A DNA stretch of 64,000 nucleotides from Mycobacterium bourgelatii (lineage in GTDB: Bacteria > Actinomycetota > Actinomycetes > Mycobacteriales > Mycobacteriaceae), in the NCBI RefSeq assembly GCF_010723575.1, contig NZ_BLKZ01000001.1, positions 5,208,001-5,272,000 on the forward strand, read 5' to 3'. The position numbers and the translations under genes are program-made. A model generated the notes under the pieces. That model did not search any database. It was not told the origin of the DNA and saw nothing but the letters and a program-made list of their open reading frames with translations. Shown here piece by piece: positions 56,295 through 64,000 of this stretch; position 1 is the stretch's first letter; every line of letters starts with the position of its first letter.

Positions 56295-56924
56295 GTGATC
56301 GAACTGGTGTGCGATAGAATCGGCATCGTGGCGATCGCGGTACAGGGCTCGCTATTCGAGTACAACGAGCGCAGACAACTCGGCGACGGCGCCTTCATCG
56401 ATGTTCGCGCCGGTTGGCTCACCGACGCCGACGACCTGCTCAGCGCGCTGCTGACCACGGTCCCATGGCGCGCCGAACGCCGCCAGATGTATGACCGGGT
56501 GGTCGACGTGCCGCGCCTGGTCAGCTTCCACGACCTCTCGATGGAAGAACCACCCCATCCGCTGCTGTCACGATTGCGCCGCCGACTCAACGACATCTAC
56601 GGCGGCGAACTGGGCGAGCCCTTCACCACCGTCGGCCTGTGCTGCTACCGCGACGGCTCCGACAGCGTCGCTTGGCACGGTGACACCATCGGTCGCGGCA
56701 GCACCGAGGACACCATGGTGGCGATCGTCAGCCTCGGCGCCACCCGCACCTTTGCCATGCGACCACGCGGCGGTGGCGCATCGTTGCGCTTCCCGCTGGC
56801 ACACGGCGATCTGCTGGTGATGGGCGGATCGTGTCAGCGCACCTGGGAGCATTCGGTGCCCAAGACGTCCACACCCACCGGCCCACGCGTCAGCCTGCAG
56901 TTCCGCCCCCGCGGCGTGCGTTAG
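56295..56924 (+). CDS. AlkB-like 2-oxoglutarate/Fe(II)-dependent dioxygenase
   Basis: This 209-residue protein resembles AlkB-type DNA/RNA demethylases. The Fe-binding HxD is in SVAWHGDTIGRG, the distal His in TWEHSVPK, and the 2-oxoglutarate Arg in RVSLQFRPR. The nucleotide-lid region with RRQMYDRVVDVPRL also fits. The start could be GTG 56295 or GTG 56328 (MAIAVQGSLFE); the latter fits homologues I recall slightly better. Position matches Rv1000c. The 3' end overlaps the convergent lipoprotein gene by 4 bp. Confidence 0.88.
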   Translation: MIELVCDRIGIVAIAVQGSLFEYNERRQLGDGAFIDVRAGWLTDADDLLSALLTTVPWRAERRQMYDRVVDVPRLVSFHDLSMEEPPHPLLSRLRRRLNDIYGGELGEPFTTVGLCCYRDGSDSVAWHGDTIGRGSTEDTMVAIVSLGATRTFAMRPRGGGASLRFPLAHGDLLVMGGSCQRTWEHSVPKTSTPTGPRVSLQFRPRGVR

Positions 56925-57607
56925 CCGCGAATAACGGCCACCGCCTTGACCAGCAAGTCGCGGGCGCGCTGCGTATCGACCTTGGCGACGGGCCGATCCG
57001 GAATCACCAGCGGGTTGGCCACCACGATCACCTGGAAATCGCCGAATCGGGCGGAGTAGTCGTAGAGTTCGCCGGTGCGCGGTGCCCCGGCGACGACGGC
57101 CTGCAGCACGCGGTGAATGCCCAACGTCTGCGCCTGGTCGATCGTGGGCGCCTCGACCTCTTCCATGCCGCCCCTGACCTGGGCGCCGACGAAGGCCACC
57201 TTCTTGCAGTCCGGCCCCGGGTCATTGGTCGGTAGCGGCTTGGAGGTCTCCACTGCGATCACGACGAACCGATTGCCGTTGCCCTCGGCGGAGATCGCGG
57301 CCATATTGCCCTGCAGGTCCGCCGGCATCTCCGGCCCGGCCGCCACCTTCGCGCAGTTGGGTGGATCGAACTTGAGTCCCTCGGGTAGTTTCCGCGCGGC
57401 GAAGAACTGGGGATCGATGGCCCGGGGAGTGACGTCGGTGATCTTGAACCCCGGCCCGAAGCTCGACTTGACGTCGAACACCCTGCCGATGTCGGCGTTC
57501 ACCGACTGAGCCGAATGCGCGGGCGAGCAGCCGACGAGCAGACACGCCGACACGATCGCTAACAACCTCCTCGACACCCTCCTCGACACCTGGGTCACGC
57601 TACCCAC
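56921..57607 (-). CDS. Lipoprotein, DUF5642-like
   Basis: This protein of about 228 residues has a signal ending in the lipobox LLVGC at about residue 27. The mature part contains DVKSSFGPGFKITDVTPRAI and ends LLVKAVAVIRG. It is a paralogue of the next gene: both end in DLLVK-VA-IRG and share the pattern of a C-rich PPNCAKVA/PPQCAAL element. Function is unknown; envelope-anchored proteins of this kind occur in tandem in mycobacteria. A 12-bp duplication GTGTCGAGGAGG x2 near the start makes the exact initiation codon uncertain. Confidence 0.8.
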   Translation of the reverse strand: MGSVTQVSRRVSRRLLAIVSACLLVGCSPAHSAQSVNADIGRVFDVKSSFGPGFKITDVTPRAIDPQFFAARKLPEGLKFDPPNCAKVAAGPEMPADLQGNMAAISAEGNGNRFVVIAVETSKPLPTNDPGPDCKKVAFVGAQVRGGMEEVEAPTIDQAQTLGIHRVLQAVVAGAPRTGELYDYSARFGDFQVIVVANPLVIPDRPVAKVDTQRARDLLVKAVAVIRG

Positions 57608-57617
57608 AGCGCGGCGC

Positions 57618-58316
57618 TCAGCCCCGTAACGTCGCCACCGTTTTGACTAACAGATCGGCCACGAATTGCGGGGGCAGCGGCGGAAGCATGGACCCGGGGT
57701 CCGTCGTGAGCGTGGTGAACGCGTAATGGTTGCCGAGGTAGGCGATGAACGTGTATGTCCGCGCGTCGATTTGGGTCCCCGACTCCACCGAGGTCTTGAC
57801 GTCGGCCACCATGCCGACGGTGGGTGCTCCGTCGACGGGCGGGGCGTCGAGGAGGCTGACGCTGACCGTCTTGCGCCCGTCGGAGCCGGTCCACCGCCCG
57901 CAGGCGGCGACGACGTCGGTATCCAGACTGACCTGACCTGACGGCAAACTCACCACCACGGCGTTGAGGATGCCGCCGGCGCCCGACCCGGAGACCCCTT
58001 GGGCGGATTGCTCGCGCCCGTTGCCCGGGTCGGCCAGCGCGGCGCACTGCGGCGGATCGGCCGCGTCGGCGCCAAGACCCCAGATCAGCCGCGGTGAGGC
58101 GTCGTTGGGGATGGACCGGGTCACCTCATAGCCGTCCGGGAATTCCCGCGCCACCCGCTTGATGTTGGCGGGGTTGATGCCGGCCGCCTGCGCCGCTGAC
58201 GACGCTGCCGCCGACGACGACGGAGACGGCGCCGACGAGCGCGGGGGCGATTGCGCGCAAGCTGCCACCGCAAACGCCACGACCGGGCTCACCCACAATG
58301 CCCATGGCCGCCGCAT
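57618..58316 (-). CDS. Lipoprotein, DUF5642-like (paralogue)
   Basis: The 232-residue protein has a lipoprotein signal (MRRPWALWVSPVVAFAVAAC, Cys at 20), a Ser/Ala-rich linker and a globular domain with GYEVTRSIPNDASPRLIWGL, AYLGNHYAFTTLTTDPGS and the ending FVADLLVKTVATLRG. It lies 10 bp upstream of its paralogue and 3 bp downstream of pat, so the three probably form an operon. No function can be given. Confidence 0.82.
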   Translation of the reverse strand: MRRPWALWVSPVVAFAVAACAQSPPRSSAPSPSSSAAASSAAQAAGINPANIKRVAREFPDGYEVTRSIPNDASPRLIWGLGADAADPPQCAALADPGNGREQSAQGVSGSGAGGILNAVVVSLPSGQVSLDTDVVAACGRWTGSDGRKTVSVSLLDAPPVDGAPTVGMVADVKTSVESGTQIDARTYTFIAYLGNHYAFTTLTTDPGSMLPPLPPQFVADLLVKTVATLRG

Positions 58317-58319
58317 CGG

Positions 58320-59339
<1,020 letters not shown>

Positions 59340-59394
59340 TCAGGTTATGGCGTCCGTCGTTGTGGCGGCAAGGATGCGCACTAGCCTGGCCGGA

Positions 59395-60141
59395 ATGAAC
59401 GCCGACCAGGATCCGCTCGAGTTGACGCGTGGCCTGCTCAACCAGGGCGCCGCCGTGCGACACGGCTTCCTGGATGTGCTGGGCGAATCCACCAGTTCAC
59501 CCGCACCGACCTTCGCCCAGCGGGCCATGAACAGTCCGTTCGTCGCCACGGTTTACGAACGGTTGTGGCGTCCGACTTCGTTCTACCTTGCCAGTGGCGT
59601 CACCACGGGCGCCGAGCAGCGCCGCGCTGCGCAGGCGCTGCACGTGTCGAGGGCGACCAGGTTGCTCGACGTCGCCTGCGGGCCAGGCAATTTCACCGCC
59701 CCACTGGCGCGGCAGCTGCCCGCCGGGGGGCTCGCGGTCGGGTTCGACATCTCCGAGCCGATGGTCACCCGGGCCGTCCAGGACAACAGCGGGCCGCGGA
59801 CCTGCTACGTCCGCGGCGACGCGCGCCAGTTGCCTTTCCGCGACGAAACTTTCGACGCTGTCTGCTGTTTCGGTGCGTTGTACCTGATGCCCGAGCCGTT
59901 CCGGATCGCCCACGAGATGGTGCGGGTGCTGCAGCCAGGCGGCCGAATCGCGATCCTGACCAGCTACTCCGGGCAAGTGGCCCCCATCCGGCACGCGTTC
60001 ACCGCCACCGCCACGCTGATCGGGCTCACCATGTTCGACCGGGACAGTTTCGTCGGTCTTTTCTCCTCGGCCGGCCTGGTCGACGTCGAGCAGCAAACCC
60101 AACGCGTGCTGCAGTTCGTCACTGCCGCAAAGCCCGGCTAG
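59395..60141 (+). CDS. Class I SAM-dependent methyltransferase
   Basis: This 248-residue protein has the SAM motif RLLDVACGPGNFTAPLARQL, the acidic loop VGFDISEPM, VRGDARQLPFRDETFDAVCC and a motif III-like VRVLQPGGRIAILT. It resembles UbiE/Coq5-type methyltransferases, although the substrate is unknown. ATG 59395 is divergent from pat. The 3' end overlaps the convergent small gene by 4 bp. Confidence 0.9.
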   Translation: MNADQDPLELTRGLLNQGAAVRHGFLDVLGESTSSPAPTFAQRAMNSPFVATVYERLWRPTSFYLASGVTTGAEQRRAAQALHVSRATRLLDVACGPGNFTAPLARQLPAGGLAVGFDISEPMVTRAVQDNSGPRTCYVRGDARQLPFRDETFDAVCCFGALYLMPEPFRIAHEMVRVLQPGGRIAILTSYSGQVAPIRHAFTATATLIGLTMFDRDSFVGLFSSAGLVDVEQQTQRVLQFVTAAKPG

Positions 60142-60389
60142 GAAGCGGCCGCGCCGACGCCCAGCAGCCTGACCACCGGCGTTCCCGCCTGGTACTCCAA
60201 GACCCAAGGTTCGCCGCCGTCGAACGGTTCCGACGTCAGCGTGATCATCACGGGCTGACCGTTGCGCTGGCACATCTGCGTGCATTCGACCTGGAAGAGT
60301 CGGTAGTCGTCCCCGTCGTGCACGGCCAGTGAGAAGCCCGGTTCGACGGACTCCACAGGGAGCTTCTGCAGGTAATACCTAGTGCTCAT
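60138..60389 (-). CDS. Conserved small protein, unknown function
   Basis: This 83-residue soluble protein starts MSTRYYLQKLPVESVEPGFS and is rich in beta-type sequence (YRLFQVECTQMCQR, VMITLTSEPFDGGEP). It has two cysteines close together (ECTQMC). No signal peptide or known motif is seen. Typical mycobacterial codon use and a clean ATG start suggest that it is real. I cannot assign a function. Confidence 0.6.
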   Translation of the reverse strand: MSTRYYLQKLPVESVEPGFSLAVHDGDDYRLFQVECTQMCQRNGQPVMITLTSEPFDGGEPWVLEYQAGTPVVRLLGVGAAAS

Positions 60390-60493
60390 GCCCTGACATT
60401 AAGGGCGTCGAGAACCCGTGTCCTGCGCAAAAACGGGGTCTTAACAGATGTTCAGCTGATTATCGGAAGATCATCAGGTTTCCGGCAGGAAAG

Positions 60494-61330
60494 CTATGCG
60501 CGCCGGGTGGCGAAGAACTCCAACAGCAGGTCTGCGACGGTGTCCGGGTGTTCGTCGGGCAGCCAATGACCCGCGCCGCGCAGGATTTCGAATCGGTAGA
60601 AACCGCTGACGTAGTTGCCGCAGGTGTGTGCGGCCCGATCCAGGATGTACGGGTCGTTATCGCCCCAGACGTACAACGTGGGGACGTCGACGGGTCCGAC
60701 CCGCCCCGACCACGGCATCGCCCGGTACCAGTTCAGCGCGGCCGTGTAGGCACCCGGTTCGGCCATGGCCCGCGCGTCGCGGTCGGCGAACTCGAGGCGT
60801 TGACCGCCCGCCTGCATCATCGCCGACAGCCTCGCGCCTTTGCCGTCCCGGCCGAGGTACACCCGCTCCGGGAGACGTGGCAACTGGTAGAAGTACGCGT
60901 ACCAGGACGCCATCCCCTGCTGACCGGTCAGCAGCGCCCGGCGCAGCGCGCGTGGGTGCGGGCCGGACAGCGCCGTCAGGGTGATCAGCCGGTCGGGGTG
61001 CGTGGCGGCAAAAGCCCAGGCCACCAACGCACCCCAGTCGTGCCCCACCAGGTGCACCCGTTGCGCCCCGCTGGCGTCGATCAACGCGCCGACATCGTCG
61101 ACGAGTTCCGACAGGCGATACTCCCGCCGGCGCGGCGGCCGCGCCCCGGGGGAAATGCCGCGCTGGTTGGGGGCCAGGCACCGATAGCCGCGCGCGGTGA
61201 GCAGGGGGATAACGCCGTCCCAAGCCGAGTTGGTCTGCGGGTGTCCATGCAGCAGAACCACCACCGGCCCGTCCTCGGGCCCGCTGTCCCGAACGTCAAA
61301 AACGAGCTGTCCGCGCGAGAACTGTTCCAT
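60494..61330 (-). CDS. Alpha/beta hydrolase, epoxide hydrolase-like
   Basis: This protein of about 278 residues has the oxyanion motif LLHGHPQTNSAWDGVIPLL, the nucleophile elbow VGHDWGALVAWAFA with Asp as nucleophile, LYVWGDNDPYI with the acid Asp and the final His in LRGAGHWLPDEHP. An Asp nucleophile with HGxP fits soluble epoxide hydrolases and haloalkane dehalogenases. I start at ATG 61330 (MEQFSRGQLVFDVRDSG); 61348 adds six residues. Confidence 0.9.
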   Translation of the reverse strand: MEQFSRGQLVFDVRDSGPEDGPVVVLLHGHPQTNSAWDGVIPLLTARGYRCLAPNQRGISPGARPPRRREYRLSELVDDVGALIDASGAQRVHLVGHDWGALVAWAFAATHPDRLITLTALSGPHPRALRRALLTGQQGMASWYAYFYQLPRLPERVYLGRDGKGARLSAMMQAGGQRLEFADRDARAMAEPGAYTAALNWYRAMPWSGRVGPVDVPTLYVWGDNDPYILDRAAHTCGNYVSGFYRFEILRGAGHWLPDEHPDTVADLLLEFFATRRA

Positions 61331-61474
61331 CAGGCCATCTTTGCGCACTCATAAAGCCGGCAACGAGAGGGACCGAGAGGGAGCTAGGTCACATGTCGTG
61401 ATGCTTGCATTTCGACTTTATGTGACTTTCCTTAGTAGCGTTTACGACATGGTCAACGGTCTGAGGCCCGCGCC

Positions 61475-62035
61475 ATGAGCGTCGCGGCATTCGTCCTGGG
61501 CGTCGTCGCAACCGTCCTGTCAGTGGCCTCGCTCAGTTGGCAGCTAATCGACTTCTTGCGACGGGGTCCGCGTCCCAAATTGACGCCGTTGGTGGGATTG
61601 ATGACACCCGACGGCTTGGTGACCAACGACGCCAGCGCCGACGTGCGCGAGGTGCTCACCGATGCCGAGGGGAACCTGTCCGCCGGTCCGTTCATCATCG
61701 GCGTCAAGGTCGTCAACGCCGGTCGGGCACCCTGCTACGTCGATGGGTGGGCCGTGCGCGCCGAACCGGGCGGCACGTCGCTGGTGCCCGTCGAAAAGCC
61801 GATCGGCGGCGACGAGGTTCCCCTCGAGATACCGGCCGGAGGCAGCGCGATCTTCATCACCGAACTACAGCACGCGCGCCGGTTCGCCGAGGTCGCCGAG
61901 CGCGTCCAGGGTCAGCCACCGCAGATCGTGCTGGCGGTGACCTCCGGGGCGCGCACCTACGTCACCAAACCCGTTGCATCGTCGCTGTTTTCGCTAGGCC
62001 CCGACGCCGATTCCGAAGTCCACTCCGACGATTGA
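61475..62035 (+). CDS. Membrane-anchored protein with Ig-like domain, unknown function
   Basis: This 186-residue protein starts with a single transmembrane segment (MSVAAFVLGVVATVLSVASL) followed by a basic stretch (RRGPRPK) and a beta-rich domain (FIIGVKVVNAGRAPCYVDGW, VPLEIPAGGSAIFITELQHA). No catalytic motif is visible. Its last 79 bp overlap the convergent KstD-like gene. Confidence 0.7.
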   Translation: MSVAAFVLGVVATVLSVASLSWQLIDFLRRGPRPKLTPLVGLMTPDGLVTNDASADVREVLTDAEGNLSAGPFIIGVKVVNAGRAPCYVDGWAVRAEPGGTSLVPVEKPIGGDEVPLEIPAGGSAIFITELQHARRFAEVAERVQGQPPQIVLAVTSGARTYVTKPVASSLFSLGPDADSEVHSDD

Positions 62036-63627
62036 TCGGCGGCATGCCGTCCGGCGCGGCGACCGGAGAACACGCAGTCGGAGATGGACAGGCCGCTGAC
62101 ATAGGAGTTTGAGGCAACGCCGACCGCGGATCGGCCCGCGCTGTAGAGGCCGGGGATGGGCGCGCCCGATCCGTCCACCACGGCACCGGTGACCTCGTCC
62201 ACCCGCACGCCACCGAGGGTGAGCATCGGCGTGGGATTGATCAGGCTGGGCCGGACGGAGATGTTCAACAGCGTGAACGGCGGCTTGGCGATCCGTCGGG
62301 TGAAGTCGGGATGCTTTCCCACGGGATCCGGTGCGCCCGAATCGATTGCGGCATTGTGCGCGTCGACCGTGGCCTGCAGGCCGTCCGGGTCGATGCCGGC
62401 CTTTTCCGCGACATCCCGCAGCGTCGCACCGCGTTTCGAGCCGGTGAGCAGCAGCGCGGTGGTCTGTAGGCGCTGGAACCACAATGTCTGACCGATCAGT
62501 TGCCGACGGGCCTCGCGCATCAGCGCGGCGTCGGCAAGAAGCCAGGCTTTTGCGTTGTGGTTCCGCACTATTGCCTGCCCCACGGCCGCGCCGTACCGGC
62601 TTTCGTCGATGACCCGCCGCCCCTGTTGGTCGACGATGAGGGCGTTGATGAACGCGCTGGGCGGCGTGATGAACCGCCACGCCGACACATTGTCCATGCG
62701 CTGGGTGACGGCGCCGACGCTTTCGGCCAGCGCGATGCCGCTGCCGTCGTCGCCGGCGGTGCCCAGGGCGAGGCCGTGTTTGAACTCCGGCGCGTAGTGT
62801 TCGATCCACTCGGTGTTGGCGATGAATCCGCCGGCGCAGATGATCACCGCGCGGCGGGCGGTGATCCGGATGGTCCGACCGTAGCGGCGTTCGAGCTTTC
62901 TCAGCCGGTATTCGAGCGCGCGACGCAGCGGGGGGTAATAGATGCCCGGCTTCGTCGACACTGCGGCCATCTTCGCGTACAACCGCTGAATCCGCTCCGG
63001 CGCTTGGCCCATCGTCGTGGCCTCCACCCCGGTGACCCGGCCGGTGGCATCCTGCAGCAACTTGGTGACCGTCGTGTGCGGCCGGAAGTCGACCCCGTGC
63101 GCCAGTGCCGAATTCAGCAGTGGCGCATACAGTTGCTTGCCCGAGGTGCCCGTGCCCTTGACGCGGTGCCCACGCTGGACCGGCGGGGTATGCCGGCGGA
63201 AAGCGCCGGCGTTCTCGCTTCCCGAGTGATACAGGTAATACCGATTGTTGGGGTAGGACGTTTTGTAGGGGCACAACGTGGAGTCGAACGGGACTCCCTG
63301 CTCCTTGAGCCAGTCGATCATGTCCGCACTGCCACCAACGAACGATTCCAGCGTCTGTTGGCTGACGACGTCGCCGACTTCCAGCCGTAGGTAGGTGAGC
63401 ATCTGCTCGACCGTGTCGGCCACTCCGGCCTCGCGTTGCACCGCCGTGCCTCCGCCGGCGTAGATGATGCCGCCCGAGATGGCGGTCGCGCCGCCGCCGT
63501 TGGCGCGGTCGAGCGCGATGACCTCCGCGCCCGCCTCGCGTGCCGTAATTGCTGCGCAGGTCCCCGCCGCGCCGAAGCCGACTACGACGATGTCGGTGGT
63601 TTCGTTGATGTGGTCTGAGCTGCCCAT
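61957..63627 (-). CDS. FAD-dependent 3-ketosteroid dehydrogenase/fumarate-reductase-like flavoprotein
   Basis: This 556-residue protein has the FAD motif IVVVGFGAAGTCAAITAREA, the acidic end EVIALDRA, SGGIIYAGGG, a second dinucleotide-like ARRAVIICAGGFIANTEW and the C-terminal SAGRSAVGVASNSYVSGLSI. The architecture matches KstD and related succinate-dehydrogenase-like flavoproteins that desaturate or reduce ketosteroid rings. A steroid substrate is possible but not shown by context. ATG 63627 is chosen; longer readings upstream have no flavoprotein sequence. Confidence 0.88.
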   Translation of the reverse strand: MGSSDHINETTDIVVVGFGAAGTCAAITAREAGAEVIALDRANGGGATAISGGIIYAGGGTAVQREAGVADTVEQMLTYLRLEVGDVVSQQTLESFVGGSADMIDWLKEQGVPFDSTLCPYKTSYPNNRYYLYHSGSENAGAFRRHTPPVQRGHRVKGTGTSGKQLYAPLLNSALAHGVDFRPHTTVTKLLQDATGRVTGVEATTMGQAPERIQRLYAKMAAVSTKPGIYYPPLRRALEYRLRKLERRYGRTIRITARRAVIICAGGFIANTEWIEHYAPEFKHGLALGTAGDDGSGIALAESVGAVTQRMDNVSAWRFITPPSAFINALIVDQQGRRVIDESRYGAAVGQAIVRNHNAKAWLLADAALMREARRQLIGQTLWFQRLQTTALLLTGSKRGATLRDVAEKAGIDPDGLQATVDAHNAAIDSGAPDPVGKHPDFTRRIAKPPFTLLNISVRPSLINPTPMLTLGGVRVDEVTGAVVDGSGAPIPGLYSAGRSAVGVASNSYVSGLSISDCVFSGRRAGRHAADQSSEWTSESASGPSENSDDATGLVT

Positions 63628-63734
63628 CGCGTTCCTGCCCTCGTGGTGATTGACGGCACGAAGCAACATAACAGGTTCTAGTGCTGCGTCGACAGGCTGA
63701 ACAGCCCCTTCTCCACCAGAACTGGAACGTGTTC

Positions 63735-64000
63735 TTACTTCTGTTCCGCCACGGCCTTGATTCGTTCTAGAGTTTCTTGGATGCCGCGCCGGAGTTGCTT
63801 GTCGCGCGGCAGGGGCAGCTCGGCTATCCGGCTCGCGATGGAGCACCACAGAAATCGGTACGACTCGGCCAGCTCGGTGCCCCCTCCGACCGGTCGAAGC
63901 TGGTAGCGCCACAACGTCTCCTCGCGGCCCTTCGGGTTCAAGGTGGTGAACGAGAATTCGCGTCCGGGTTCGGCCGCCGTGATGACCGCATCCCTGCGCC
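63735..64000 (-). CDS. SRPBCC/polyketide-cyclase-like protein, C-terminal part (cut by window edge)
   Basis: The frame is open to the right edge and gives about 87 C-terminal residues, including RDAVITAAEPGREFSFTTLN, WRYQLRPVGGGTELAESYRF and the C-terminal helix LRRGIQETLERIKAVAEQK. This is the pattern of SRPBCC (START-like) ligand-binding proteins common in mycobacteria. The N-terminal half is outside the window. Confidence 0.8.
   Translation of the reverse strand, partial: RRDAVITAAEPGREFSFTTLNPKGREETLWRYQLRPVGGGTELAESYRFLWCSIASRIAELPLPRDKQLRRGIQETLERIKAVAEQK

Overview
The window is a high-GC actinobacterial chromosome segment from a Mycobacterium, probably a slow grower. The evidence is a PE/PPE pair, an rpfB-ksgA-ispE operon, a pks16-type acyl-AMP ligase, a protein O-mannosyltransferase (pmt), a cAMP-regulated Pat acetyltransferase, and a gene order that runs mfd, TetR, tRNA-Gln, glmU, prsA, lpqT, rplY, pth, pks16, ispE, ksgA, rpfB, tatD, metG, pabB, rsmI, pmt, arcA, alkB-like, pat. 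From memory this is the M. tuberculosis Rv1020-Rv0998 order read in reverse. I cannot assign a species.

Layout. 1-5.9 kb: the start of mfd, a small Cys-rich secreted protein, a TetR regulator, a perfect 57-bp x4 tandem repeat, tRNA-Gln(TTG), glmU, prsA, an ArsC-like gene and lpqT. 5.9-9.5 kb: an accessory insert between lpqT and rplY with a membrane GGDEF protein, a LuxR remnant, a cytochrome P450 and a frameshifted SDR. 9.7-18.7 kb: core genes rplY, pth, pks16, ispE, ksgA, rpfB, tatD and metG. 18.7-46.5 kb: a large accessory locus between metG and pabB. 46.7-48.8 kb: a flavin oxidoreductase paired with an ECF41-like sigma factor. 48.8-64 kb: core and lineage genes pabB, a low-complexity secreted protein, rsmI, pmt, a frameshifted DUF559-like gene flanked by twin hairpins, arcA, an AlkB-like gene, two lipoproteins, pat, a methyltransferase, a hydrolase, a KstD-like flavoprotein and a partial SRPBCC protein.

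The most interesting part is the 19-46 kb locus. It encodes a nearly complete Wzx/Wzy-type exopolysaccharide machine. Operon 1 (+, about 25.1-36.8 kb) has a nucleotidyltransferase, PIG-L deacetylase, RmlC-like epimerase, WecG/TagA glycosyltransferase, polyprenyl-phosphate sugar-1-P transferase, Wzx-like flippase, a two-domain glycosyltransferase, two C-methyltransferase-type proteins and another glycosyltransferase. Almost all are linked by 1-4 bp start/stop overlaps. Operon 2 (-, about 41.6-36.6 kb) has a Wzz/Wzc-like protein, a Wzy-like polymerase/ligase, a glycosyltransferase and an FkbM methyltransferase. A lipoprotein, a GAF-GGDEF-EAL c-di-GMP enzyme, a second FkbM protein, a serine-acetyltransferase-like enzyme and a PE/PPE pair split by an IS1380-family element lie alongside.

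Two ArpA/ScbR-like (gamma-butyrolactone-receptor-type) TetR regulators lie in the same locus. A near-palindromic motif with core ATACyTnnAGTATGGTTTT occurs five times, each copy in front of a transcription unit of this locus: the acetyltransferase, the regulator/PE intergenic region (two copies), operon 1 and operon 2. I propose that this is the operator of a signal-responsive exopolysaccharide regulon. That is an inference from sequence and has not been tested.

Several genes (SDR, wzx, wzz, the DUF559-like gene, the transposase) carry single-base frameshifts, mostly in short G/C runs. These may be true pseudogenes, phase-variation-like states or assembly errors.
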